Made by a program: the position numbers and the translations under genes. From NCBI RefSeq assembly GCF_004328625.1, contig NZ_CP032229.1:2976001-3040000 (forward strand): DNA of 64,000 nt, written 5' to 3'. Under the pieces are notes generated by a model. That model saw nothing but the letters and a program-made list of their open reading frames with translations, had not been told where the DNA came from and ran no database searches. Position 1 is the stretch's first letter. Each line of letters starts with the position of its first letter. Shown piece by piece: positions 17,464 to 25,052 of the stretch. This DNA comes from Streptomyces seoulensis (lineage in GTDB: Bacteria; Actinomycetota; Actinomycetes; Streptomycetales; Streptomycetaceae).

Positions 17464-19825
17464 GCGCTTCCTCTGCGATGTCGGTGAGGTCGGTGTGTTC
17501 GAGGGTGAGTCGGGTCCAGTCGGTGACGACCTGGACGAGATCTCCCCTGAGCCACAGGGGGAGTTGGTCGCGGTGATGGACGTTGCCGGGTACGCCGTCC
17601 GCGCCGAAGGGGACGATCCAGCGGCTGTTGTCGCGGTCGTCGAGGTCCCAGACGTAGCGGGCGGCGGGGCCTCGGGCGGCGAGGTCGGTGATGCCGGGGA
17701 CGGCGGTGGTGCAGTTGACGCAGTCGTGGTCGCCGGACAACCCCGGTTCCGCGTACGGGGGTTCGGGGAGGGCGCGCCAAGGAGCCACGCGGTGGGTCTC
17801 CGACCAGGGGCCGGTGGGAGGTGCTTCCGCGATCTCCTCCAGGGCTTCCCGTACGGTCTCGCGGCGGTCGATGCCGTACAACTCCTGTGCTTTCAGGAAG
17901 TGTTCCAAGGCGAAGCCGATGCGGGCCGTGAGGGACATCCAGGGGAGGAGGACCTCCGGGTAGGCCGGGGGATCGGTGAGGGGCGTGAAGGCCGGGTGGG
18001 CGGCGAGGCGGCGGACGACTGCTGTGCGGAGGGCCGCGTATACGGCCGCTTCGGTGCTGTCGGCGTCCATGTGGCGGTTCCAGGACAGCAGGCGGTCGCG
18101 CAGGCGGGCGGGCTCCGGGGGGAGGCCGGTCAGGGCGGCGAGGTGGGTCAGGAGGGGGGTTGCCGAGGCCAGGTGGGTGTCGGTGTGGATGGCGGGGAGG
18201 TCGGTGGCGGACCAGGTGGGGCGCTGTTCGAGGAGGGCGCGGATGCGGTTCGCCCGGTGGGGCGGGGCGAACTCGATGCCGAGGGGGGTGGCGGGGCCGC
18301 GCTGGTTCGCCATCACGGCGATTCCGTTGTCCAGCGTGGCGTACGGGGGTGTGTGCCAGCCCTGCCATTCGTGGCCCTCTTCCCAGGCGGGGACCACGCG
18401 GAGGCTGTTGGTACGGGGGCGTACGGGGACTCGGCCGGCGACTCTGTGGAGTACGGCGCCTGTGGTGTCGGCGGCCTGTACGACGTTGACGGGCTCGGTC
18501 CAGGCGTCCAGGGCGCGGTCCACGTCGGCGACTGTGCGGGCTCTGAGGAGGGGGAGGAGGGCGCTGAAGCCGAGGTCTTCTGTGACGCGGGGTGGGTAGC
18601 GCAGGGCGACGGCTGTGGCGGGGGGTTCCGCCTCGGCTTCGCCTTCGGCGGGGATTTGGTTCCCACCCGCACCACCCGCACCACCCGTGCAACTTTCGTC
18701 GTCGGGTGCGGGTGGCCCCTGTGGGGCGGACTCGCCGTCGGCGGCCGTCGGGAGGGGGATGGGGGAAGGGACGGGGGTGTGGAGCGAGCCCGGACCGGCG
18801 GGCGCGCTGGATCCGACAGGAGACTGGGCCCCGCCGGGCACACCCGCCTCGCCGTTCACGTCGGGAACTGAGAAAACCTCCGCCCCCTCCAGCCCCCCAA
18901 GCCCCTCGGGCCCGCCGGCGATCACCGGCCCCCGTTCCGTCTCGATGACCTCGATCTCCACCGAGCCCTCCCCCGCGACCTCGATGACCTCCACGTGCCG
19001 GGTCGCCCGCTGCCAGGCTCCCTGCGGGGACAGCGCCTCCACGCCCGCGCCCGTTCGGCGGAGGCGTTCTCGGTAGAGGTCCTGGTAGTCGGCCATGGCG
19101 TTGGTGATGGACCAGGCGACGGGGCCGGTGTGGGCGAAGTGGGCTATGCCGGGGACGCCGGGGACGGCGAGGCCGATGACGTCGAACTCGGGGCAGGAGA
19201 GGCGGATTTGCTGGTAGACGCCGGGCTCCTCCAGGAAGCGGTGGGGGTCGCCGGCGAGGAGGGGGAGGCCGGTGGTGGTGCGGGTGCCGTCGAGGAGCCA
19301 GCCGTTGCTGCCCGCCGTGCCGGGGCCGTCCGTGGCGAAGAGGCCGACCGCGTCGGGACCGAGGTGCCGTATCGCCTCCTCGCGCCACAGCTTGGCCGGG
19401 AAGCCGGCGAACAGGATGTGCGTGCCGAGCCAGACGCCGAGGGGAGTCCAGGGCTCCCAGCGGCCGGAGGTCAGGCCCGCTCGCGCGAACTCCGGTGCGC
19501 GCGCGGCCCCTTCGGGCAGGCCCGCGTTGACGCCGTCGACGTAGGCGCGGACCCAGTCCGCCGTCTCCGGGTCCCGGCTCTCCAGCGCGGCGAAGCAGCG
19601 CCTCGCGGTGTCGTCGAGGCGCGCGCGGCGGGCGAAGACGTCCCAGGGGAGCGCGGAGGCGCCGAGGAAGGACGCCGAGGTGCCCTGCGCGCGGTGCCGT
19701 TCGACCTCCAGCTGCCAGGCGCGGTCGGCCGCCGTCACCCGCCCCTGGGCGTGGGCGAGTTCGCGGGCGCTGGTGGCCCGCAGATGGGGGATGCCCCAGG
19801 CATCGCGGTAGGTCTCGGTGGTCAC
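17456..19825 (-). CDS. penicillin acylase family Ntn-hydrolase, cytoplasmic
   Basis: A 789-residue precursor of the penicillin acylase family. These N-terminal nucleophile hydrolases cleave themselves and then cut or make amide bonds. The nucleophile is Ser173 in GTAGSNGWLLDG; a preceding alpha chain of 172 residues starts TYRDAWGIPHLRA. The LLAGDPHR motif and the FAHTGPVAWSITNAMADYQDLY block are typical. A low-complexity Gly/Pro/Glu-rich insert lies at about residues 315-400. No signal peptide is present, unlike classic periplasmic penicillin acylases, so it works in the cytoplasm. It begins 20 bases from the iron box and is followed by the siderophore acetyltransferase. A role in acyl exchange on a hydroxamate siderophore is inference. 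Confidence 0.88.
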   Translation of the reverse strand: MTTETYRDAWGIPHLRATSARELAHAQGRVTAADRAWQLEVERHRAQGTSASFLGASALPWDVFARRARLDDTARRCFAALESRDPETADWVRAYVDGVNAGLPEGAARAPEFARAGLTSGRWEPWTPLGVWLGTHILFAGFPAKLWREEAIRHLGPDAVGLFATDGPGTAGSNGWLLDGTRTTTGLPLLAGDPHRFLEEPGVYQQIRLSCPEFDVIGLAVPGVPGIAHFAHTGPVAWSITNAMADYQDLYRERLRRTGAGVEALSPQGAWQRATRHVEVIEVAGEGSVEIEVIETERGPVIAGGPEGLGGLEGAEVFSVPDVNGEAGVPGGAQSPVGSSAPAGPGSLHTPVPSPIPLPTAADGESAPQGPPAPDDESCTGGAGGAGGNQIPAEGEAEAEPPATAVALRYPPRVTEDLGFSALLPLLRARTVADVDRALDAWTEPVNVVQAADTTGAVLHRVAGRVPVRPRTNSLRVVPAWEEGHEWQGWHTPPYATLDNGIAVMANQRGPATPLGIEFAPPHRANRIRALLEQRPTWSATDLPAIHTDTHLASATPLLTHLAALTGLPPEPARLRDRLLSWNRHMDADSTEAAVYAALRTAVVRRLAAHPAFTPLTDPPAYPEVLLPWMSLTARIGFALEHFLKAQELYGIDRRETVREALEEIAEAPPTGPWSETHRVAPWRALPEPPYAEPGLSGDHDCVNCTTAVPGITDLAARGPAARYVWDLDDRDNSRWIVPFGADGVPGNVHHRDQLPLWLRGDLVQVVTDWTRLTLEHTDLTDIAEEAHA

Positions 19826-19844
19826 CCTGGAGCACCCTTCCGTT

Positions 19845-19863
19845 TTAGGTTAGCCTTGCCTAA
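19845..19863. promoter_or_regulatory. iron box (DmdR1/IdeR/DtxR-type operator) in a divergent promoter
   Basis: TTAGGTTAGCCTTGCCTAA matches the 19-bp actinobacterial iron box, TTAGGTTAGGCTnACCTAA, at nearly all positions. It lies between the penicillin-acylase gene (minus) and the siderophore-interacting protein gene (plus), 20 and 45 bases from their starts. Both sides should be repressed when iron is plentiful. Confidence 0.88.
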
Positions 19864-19908
19864 CTTCACAGCCAAGTGAAGGAATCGTACGCGAGGGGTG
19901 GAGACACG

Positions 19909-20631
19909 ATGGGTCAGGGTCGGGGCTGGGAGGGCGCGGTACTCAAACTGCTGCGGGCGAAGGACTTCACGTTCACGGTGACCGGCGCCGAGGACGTCGC
20001 CCCGCACTACCGGCGGCTGCGGATGACCGACGGCGGGCTGCTCGCGGCGACCGGGGTGCACCCCACGATGTGGGTCCGCCTGTGGTTCTCCGACGACGGC
20101 CGCCCCCACCAGCGCGCGTACACGCTCGTCGACCCCGACCCGGAGACCGGCACCTTCGCCCTGGAGTTCGCCCTGCACGAGGGCGTCGCCTCCGACTGGG
20201 CCCGCGCTGCCAAGGAGGGCGACACCGTCGAGGCGACCGTCCAGGGCACCGGCTTCCAGCGCCCCGAGCCCGACCCCTCGCACGTCCTGGTGGTCGGCGA
20301 CACCGCCTCGCTGCCCGCGATCAACTCCCTGCTGACGGAGTTGGGTTCGGCCCCGGCGACCGTCTGGTTCGAGGGCACGCTCGTCGGGCTGCCGTCCGGC
20401 GCCGACCCGGAGCGGCACGAGATCCGCGAGACACCGCGCCAGAAGGCCGGGAAGCAGCTGGTCGAGCGGGTCCGCGCCGAGCTGCCGGAGATCCTGTCCG
20501 GCACCGAGCACCCGTACGTGTGGATCGCCTGCGACACCGCGACCACCCGCGCCCTGGGCTCGTACGTCCGCAAGGAGCTGGGCGTGCCCAGGCAGCGGGT
20601 GCACGCGCTGGGGTACTGGCGGGCGGACTGA
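19909..20631 (+). CDS. siderophore-interacting protein (FAD ferric-siderophore reductase)
   Basis: A 240-residue flavin reductase of the ViuB/SIP family, which releases iron from imported ferric siderophores. The FAD site is in RLWFSDDGRPHQRAYTL (RxYT), followed by LEFALHEGVASDWARAAKEGD and the NAD(P)H-binding region VLVVGDTASLPAI. The C-terminal WIACDTATTRALGSYVRKELG and GYWRAD ends are typical. ATG 19909 is chosen because GAGGGGTGGAG precedes it; a GTG 33 bases earlier lacks this. The gene is divergent from the acylase/acetyltransferase pair and shares their iron box. Confidence 0.93.
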   Translation: MGQGRGWEGAVLKLLRAKDFTFTVTGAEDVAPHYRRLRMTDGGLLAATGVHPTMWVRLWFSDDGRPHQRAYTLVDPDPETGTFALEFALHEGVASDWARAAKEGDTVEATVQGTGFQRPEPDPSHVLVVGDTASLPAINSLLTELGSAPATVWFEGTLVGLPSGADPERHEIRETPRQKAGKQLVERVRAELPEILSGTEHPYVWIACDTATTRALGSYVRKELGVPRQRVHALGYWRAD

Positions 20632-20655
20632 TCCCGCGCGCGGGATCATGGACGC

Positions 20656-21255
20656 ATGGACGTCACCCTGCACCTCGCCCAGGACCCCGACGCCGACGCG
20701 CTGCTTAGCCGCAGCCCGCTCGCCGCGCTCACCGGGATGCTGCTGGACCAGCAGATCCCGATGGAGTGGGCGTTCAAGGGCCCGGAGACGATCGCGCGCC
20801 GCATGGGCGCCGACGACCTGGACGCGCACGACATCGCCGCCCGCGACCCCGAGGAGTTCGCCGCCCTGCTCTCCGAGAAGCCGGCCGTGCACCGCTACCC
20901 GGGGTCGATGGCCAAGCGGGTGCAGACACTGTGCCAGTACCTGGTCGAGCACTACGACGGGGACGCCGAGGCCGTGTGGCGGGACGCCGGCAGCGGCCCT
21001 GAGCTGCTGAAGCGGCTGGAGGCGCTGCCGGGGTTCGGCAAGCAGAAGGCGCAGATCTTCCTCGCCCTGCTCGGCAAGCAGCTCGGGGTGACGCCCCAGG
21101 GATGGCGGGAGGCGGCCGGGGCCTACGGCGAGGCCAAGTCGTACCGCTCCGTCGCCGACATCACCGGGCCGGAGTCGCTGGCCAAGGTACGGGCGCACAA
21201 GCAGGAGATGAAGGCGGCGACCAAGGCGGCGAAGGCCGCCAAGGCGACGGAGTAG
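20656..21255 (+). CDS. HhH-GPD type base excision DNA repair protein
   Basis: A 199-residue protein of the helix-hairpin-helix GPD DNA glycosylase superfamily. LAALTGMLLDQQIPMEWAF is the N-terminal conserved helix pair, and LEALPGFGKQKAQIFLALLG is the HhH motif that grips DNA. The catalytic Asp usually placed after the hairpin is not obvious in GWREAAGAYGE, so glycosylase activity is uncertain. There is no iron-sulfur Cys set. A basic Ala/Lys-rich tail (KAATKAAKAAKATE) ends the protein. It starts 24 bases after the siderophore-reductase gene, but the shared transcription is probably incidental. Confidence 0.88.
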   Translation: MDVTLHLAQDPDADALLSRSPLAALTGMLLDQQIPMEWAFKGPETIARRMGADDLDAHDIAARDPEEFAALLSEKPAVHRYPGSMAKRVQTLCQYLVEHYDGDAEAVWRDAGSGPELLKRLEALPGFGKQKAQIFLALLGKQLGVTPQGWREAAGAYGEAKSYRSVADITGPESLAKVRAHKQEMKAATKAAKAAKATE

Positions 21256-21312
21256 CACCCGTCGAGCGCCCCCCGAGTGGCGGAATGTCCCCGTTCGGTC
21301 CAAGCATGGAAC

Positions 21313-22038
21313 ATGACCGAGCCTCCCATCGGCGGCCCCACGCAGGGCGGCCCGTACGACCCGAACGCCGGCGCGGGCGAAGCCCAGCCCGGCACCGCTC
21401 CCGGACCCGACGCGGTCCGGATGGACAAGGACCGTGAGCACGCGGAACGGGGGCGCCACGACACCGAGGAGCCGTTCGAGGGACCGCTGCACATGCTGTC
21501 CCAGGCTGCCTGGCAGGTCGTGCTGCTCACCGGCGTCGCCTCGCTGATCCTCGGCATCCTGGTGCTGATCTGGCCGGGGGCCACCCTGGTCGCGGTCGGC
21601 GTGCTGTTCGGCGTCTATCTGCTGGTCAGCGGTGTCTTCCAGCTGGTGTCCGCCTTCGGCACGCACACCAGGACCTCGCTGCGGGTGCTGGCCTTCCTCA
21701 GCGGCGGTCTGTCGATCCTGCTGGGCCTGCTCTGCTTCCGGGGGCCGATGCAGTCGATCCTGCTGCTGGCGCTTTGGATCGGCATCGGCTGGCTGATCCG
21801 GGGCGTCACCCAGACCATGGCCGCCATCTCCGACAAGGGGATGCCCGCGCGCGGCTGGCACATCTTCCTCGGCATCGTCACCTTCATCGCCGGCATCGTG
21901 CTGATCGACTCGCCCTTCGAGTCGGTGGCCGTGCTGACACTGGTCGGCGGCTGGTGGCTGATCGTCGTCGGCATCGTCGAGATCATCACCTCCATCCGGA
22001 TCAAGAGCCGCGCCAAGGACATCCCCCAGACGGTCTGA
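21313..22038 (+). CDS. HdeD family membrane protein
   Basis: A 241-residue membrane protein of the DUF308/HdeD family. After a hydrophilic, Pro-rich N-terminus of about 60 residues come six transmembrane helices in three similar pairs. Each pair has the pattern seen in VVLLTGVASLILGILVLIWPG followed by a helix such as VGVLFGVYLLVSGVFQLVSAF. HdeD proteins are linked to acid tolerance in enterobacteria; the role in actinobacteria is unknown. ATG 21313 starts MTEPPIGG; an earlier GTG at 21277 adds a poor-looking extension. Neither has a strong ribosome site. Confidence 0.85.
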   Translation: MTEPPIGGPTQGGPYDPNAGAGEAQPGTAPGPDAVRMDKDREHAERGRHDTEEPFEGPLHMLSQAAWQVVLLTGVASLILGILVLIWPGATLVAVGVLFGVYLLVSGVFQLVSAFGTHTRTSLRVLAFLSGGLSILLGLLCFRGPMQSILLLALWIGIGWLIRGVTQTMAAISDKGMPARGWHIFLGIVTFIAGIVLIDSPFESVAVLTLVGGWWLIVVGIVEIITSIRIKSRAKDIPQTV

Positions 22039-22170
22039 CCCCTGGCTCCCCCGCTCCCCGGCTCCTTCGCTCCCCTCCGGTCGTCAACCCTCCGCCGTCG
22101 TCGTACGCCGTGCGGGCGGACTTCGGCGGCCGGAGGGGCGGCGGGGGGCTTAGGCGGGGAGAGGACCGGT

Positions 22171-22494
22171 GTGAGCACCGCGCGTCCTCGTGCCTCGCGC
22201 GCCCGGAGCTGGTTCCGGGCGCTCGTGCTGCTGCTCGCCCTGTCGGTGCCCGGCGGCCATGTGGCCCTCGCGCAGACCGGGCCGGTACCGGGCATGGCCC
22301 AGGAGTGCGAGCACGACCTGCCCGCCACCCCGGCCCGCCCCGGCGCCCGTACCCGGCACCACGCCGACCTCCCCGACCGCACCGCTCCCCCGCCCGCCCC
22401 CGCGTCCGGCCCGGCCGGCGCGCACGCGGACCCGGAGCGCACGCGGCCCCCGTCCACCGCACCCCTCCTGAGCACGGTCGTCCTGCGCTGCTGA
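22171..22494 (+). CDS. small secreted or membrane-anchored Pro-rich protein
   Basis: A 107-residue protein with a signal-like N-terminus (SWFRALVLLLALSVPGG, cleavage possible after HVALA) and a Pro/Ala/His-rich remainder with Cys in AQECEHD and a final Cys two residues from the end of VVLRC. I do not recognise a family. The GTG start at 22171 has a good ribosome site (GGGGAGAGG) 7 bases ahead, and a second small gene follows 56 bases later. Confidence 0.55.
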   Translation: MSTARPRASRARSWFRALVLLLALSVPGGHVALAQTGPVPGMAQECEHDLPATPARPGARTRHHADLPDRTAPPPAPASGPAGAHADPERTRPPSTAPLLSTVVLRC

Positions 22495-22550
22495 CCGGGC
22501 CGAGCAGTCGGCCCCGCACACATCAGCTCAGCTGCAGGAGGACCACACCC

Positions 22551-22667
22551 ATGCCCACCGACCCTTACGCGGTCCTGCGCGCCCTGCTGCGCGCCGAGGC
22601 CCGCCGCAACGCCACCGACCAGCGTGACAAGACGGCGCAGCGCGCCCCGGAGGAGAAGCGCCGCTGA
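22551..22667 (+). CDS. 38-residue conserved-looking small protein
   Basis: Sequence begins MPTDPYAVLRALLRAEARR and ends in a basic tail (PEEKRR). It is strongly charged and should form an amphipathic helix. The start ATG has an excellent ribosome site (CAGGAGGACCACACCC). I recall similar tiny proteins in other Streptomyces genomes but no function. The MITE-like element begins 21 bases after its stop. Confidence 0.65.
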   Translation: MPTDPYAVLRALLRAEARRNATDQRDKTAQRAPEEKRR

Positions 22668-22687
22668 CGCACCGGCGGGGGCGGGTC

Positions 22688-22909
22688 AGGGGGTGTCGTC
22701 TGGATCAGGTCGACGGAGGGATACGGCGCCTCTTGGCCGACCCGAGTGGGGTCTGGTGCGTGCAGCTGCAAGGCGGAGGAGGGAGTCGACGCGATGGGGG
22801 TCCCCCCGCGCGAGCGCAGCCGAGCGTGGGGGAGTCGGGGACCGACGACAACGCCGCAGATGTGCGTGCCAGACCCCGCGTCGTCGAGCTGATCCAGACG
22901 ACACCCCCT
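22688..22909. mobile_element. MITE-like element, copy A (222 bp)
   Basis: Non-coding element bounded by perfect 21-bp terminal inverted repeats (AGGGGGTGTCGTCTGGATCA and one further base G). After one mismatch the repeats match for six more bases. The body is nearly identical to copy B at 55434-55619 over the block GTCTGGTGCGTGCAGCTGCA onward and through CGACGACAACGCCGCAGATG. No transposase is encoded, so it would need one supplied elsewhere. No clear target duplication is visible. Copy A contains an extra 41-base insertion (see nested repeat). Its right end overlaps the stop codon of the HerA-like gene. Confidence 0.85.
22794..22834. repeat. nested G/C-rich hairpin repeat inside MITE copy A
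   Basis: ATGGGGGTCCCCCC, then GCGCGAGCGCAGCCGAGC, then GTGGGGGAG. Copy B has only GAGCG at this point. I recall this motif as a very frequent Streptomyces intergenic repeat, so it probably inserted into, or recombined with, copy A. Confidence 0.7.
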
Positions 22910-24491
22910 ATCTCCCCCGCCGGGCCGTGCCGAACAGCGAACGGGTGATCTCGCGGCCCAGCTGGGTGCCCACCGAGCGGGCCAGCGACTTGAACATCCC
23001 GCTGCCGACGACCTGTTCCACCAGCGAGGGGTCCTCGGCGGGGGCCTTCTCCCGCTTCGCCCTGGGTGCCTTCGGGGCCTCGGCGGGGGCCTGGGCCTGG
23101 GCCTGGGCCGCCGTCAGTTTCTCGTACGCCGACTCGCGGTCCACAGCCTGTGCATAACGTCCGTACAGCGGGGACTCCCGTACCGCCCGGTCCAGCTCGG
23201 CCGGGTCCACCGGGCCCATCAGGGACTCCGGGGCGCGCAGCCGGGTCGCGGCGACCGGGGTGGGGGCGCCGTTCTCGCTGAGCACGGTGATGACGGCCTC
23301 GCCGGTGCCCAGGCCGGTGAGGAGTTCCTCCAGGTCGTACGGGGAGTCGGGGAAGGTCTTCACGGTCGCCTTCAGCGCCTTCTGGTCGTCCGGGGTGAAG
23401 GCGCGCAGGGCGTGCTGGACGCGGTTGCCGAGCTGGCCGAGCACGTCGGAGGGGACGTCCTTCGGGGTCTGGGTCACGAAGAAGACGCCGACGCCCTTGG
23501 ACCGGATCAGCCGCACGGTCTGCGTGATGGCGTCCAGGAAGGCGTCCGAGGCGTCGTGGAAGAGCAGATGCGCCTCGTCGAAGAAGAACACCAGCTTGGG
23601 CTTGTCGACGTCCCCCACCTCGGGCAGGTCGTGGAAGAGGTCGGCCAGCAGCCACATCAGGAACGTGGAGAACAGCTGCGGTTTGTCCTGCACCGCGGGC
23701 AGCTCCAGCACGGAGACCAGGCCCCGCCCGTCCGGCGCCAGGCGCAGCAGGTCGGCGGTGTCGAACTCGGGCTCGCCGAAGAAGTCCGCCATGCCCTGCG
23801 CCTCGAAGGCGGTCAGCGAGCGCAGGATCACCCCGGCCGTGGCGGTGGAAAGGCCGCCGATGCCCTTGAGTTCGGGCTTGCCCTCGTCGGAGGTGAGGAA
23901 GGCGACGACCGCGCGGAGGTCCTTGAGGTCGATCAGCTCCAGGCCCTTGGTGTCGGCGTAGTGGAAGATCAGGCCGAGGGACTGCTCCTGAGTGCGGTTC
24001 AGGCCCAGCACCTTGGACAGCAGCACCGGCCCGAAGCTGGTGACGGTGGCCCGCACCGGGATGCCGTGGCCGATCCCGCCGAGCGCCAGGAACTCCACCG
24101 GGAAGCCCTCCGCCGACCAGCTCTGCCCGGTCTCCGCCGCGCGGGTGCTCACCCGGTCGCCGCCCTGGCCGGGCCGGGCGATGCCGGAGAGGTCGCCCTT
24201 GACGTCCGCGAGGAACACCGGGACGCCCTGCGCGGAGAGTTGCTCGGCGATGAGCTGGAGCGTCTTGGTCTTGCCGGTGCCGGTGGCGCCCGCGACGAGC
24301 CCGTGCCGGTTCAGCATCGGGAGCGGCACGCGTACCGGCGCCTGCGGGTGGCACACCCCGTCCCACAGCAGCGCGCCGAGGTCCAGCGCCGGGCCGGTGA
24401 AGGCGTAGCCGGCCGCGATCGGGCGGGCCGGCTCGGGCAGTTGTGCCGGGCCGGAGCCGTCGGGGGCGGGCGTGGTCGCGCTGTCGCTCAT
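22908..24491 (-). CDS. HerA-like ATPase (DUF853)
   Basis: A 527-residue ATP-binding protein of the HerA/FtsK superfamily, DUF853 group. Walker A is GATGTGKT (residues 68-75) and Walker B is LVFFFDEAHLLFHD near 305. A later motif GVGVFFVTQTPKDVPSDVLGQL resembles the sensor strand. HerA helicases work in DNA-end processing with NurA; DUF853 proteins are stand-alone and their substrate is not known. The C-terminal 70 residues are Ala/Lys-rich with a predicted amphipathic end. ATG 24491 (MSDSATTPAP) is preceded by GAGGGG. The stop TAG is made partly by MITE copy A: the T is genomic and the AG is the element's end. Confidence 0.9.
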   Translation of the reverse strand: MSDSATTPAPDGSGPAQLPEPARPIAAGYAFTGPALDLGALLWDGVCHPQAPVRVPLPMLNRHGLVAGATGTGKTKTLQLIAEQLSAQGVPVFLADVKGDLSGIARPGQGGDRVSTRAAETGQSWSAEGFPVEFLALGGIGHGIPVRATVTSFGPVLLSKVLGLNRTQEQSLGLIFHYADTKGLELIDLKDLRAVVAFLTSDEGKPELKGIGGLSTATAGVILRSLTAFEAQGMADFFGEPEFDTADLLRLAPDGRGLVSVLELPAVQDKPQLFSTFLMWLLADLFHDLPEVGDVDKPKLVFFFDEAHLLFHDASDAFLDAITQTVRLIRSKGVGVFFVTQTPKDVPSDVLGQLGNRVQHALRAFTPDDQKALKATVKTFPDSPYDLEELLTGLGTGEAVITVLSENGAPTPVAATRLRAPESLMGPVDPAELDRAVRESPLYGRYAQAVDRESAYEKLTAAQAQAQAPAEAPKAPRAKREKAPAEDPSLVEQVVGSGMFKSLARSVGTQLGREITRSLFGTARRGR

Positions 24492-24610
24492 CTCAAGGCC
24501 CCTCGTCCCGGTGACCGCCACTGCCGGTAGTCGCCGTAATGCCCGCTTTGCCGTGTCTTTTTCAGCGTCGCACTCCGCCGCCATGGCTGCGCCCGGAACG
24601 TCTGGGCCGG

Positions 24611-24616
24611 TAGGCT
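24611..24616 (+). promoter_or_regulatory. -10 box for a leaderless transcript
   Basis: TAGGCT ends 6 bases before the GTG start at 24623, placing transcription start on or next to the first codon. No Shine-Dalgarno sequence fits in between. Confidence 0.55.
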
Positions 24617-24622
24617 TTCCGT

Positions 24623-24919
24623 GTGATCTTCAAGCGCATCGGAAACGGCCGGCCGTACCCCGACCACGGCCGGGAGAGCACCCGGCAGTGGGCGGACGTC
24701 GCGCCGCGCCCGGTCCGCCTCGATCAGCTCGTGACCACCAAGCAGCAGCTCGACCTCGAGACGCTGCTCGCCGAGGACTCCACGTTCTACGGCGACCTCT
24801 TCGCCCACGTCGTGAAGTGGCAGGGCGACCTCTATCTGGAGGACGGGCTGCACCGCGCGGTCCGCGCCGCGCTCCAGCAGCGCCAGGTGCTGCACGCCCG
24901 CGTCCTCGAACTGGGCTGA
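24623..24919 (+). CDS. small ParB/sulfiredoxin-fold-like conserved protein
   Basis: A 98-residue protein starting MIFKRIGNGRPYPDHG. The stretch VRLDQLVTTKQQLDLETLL followed by LYLEDGLHRAVRAALQQ resembles the ParB/sulfiredoxin nuclease-like fold, where a G-H-R type motif binds nucleotide. This likeness is my inference. Some databases label relatives as VapB-like antitoxins, which I cannot support from the sequence. The GTG start at 24623 sits 7 bases after TAGGCT, a -10 box, so the transcript is probably leaderless. Confidence 0.75.
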   Translation: MIFKRIGNGRPYPDHGRESTRQWADVAPRPVRLDQLVTTKQQLDLETLLAEDSTFYGDLFAHVVKWQGDLYLEDGLHRAVRAALQQRQVLHARVLELG

Positions 24920-25040
24920 CGGGCGCCTCGCGGCTCTTTCGGCAAGCCCGACTGGCCCGTACGGGCCGCCGGTTACCCCTTTCGGGTTCGGCTACGCCGG
25001 ATGGACTGATCATCTAATAGGCATCGCGGCCTCGGCGCAC

Positions 25041-25046
25041 TACGCT
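25041..25046 (+). promoter_or_regulatory. -10 box for a leaderless transcript (LytR_C gene)
   Basis: TACGCT ends 6 bases before the ATG at 25053, the same spacing as at 24611-24623 and 35606-35618. The intervening bases GCGCTC contain no ribosome site. Confidence 0.55.
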
Positions 25047-25052
25047 GCGCTC

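Noticed and set aside
22733..22948. Small open frames inside the MITE-like element
   Set aside because: They are made by the repeat itself, differ between the two copies, and have no start signal or family.
24623..24919. VapB-type antitoxin
   Set aside because: No toxin gene is adjacent and no antitoxin DNA-binding motif is visible; the ParB/sulfiredoxin-like pattern fits better.
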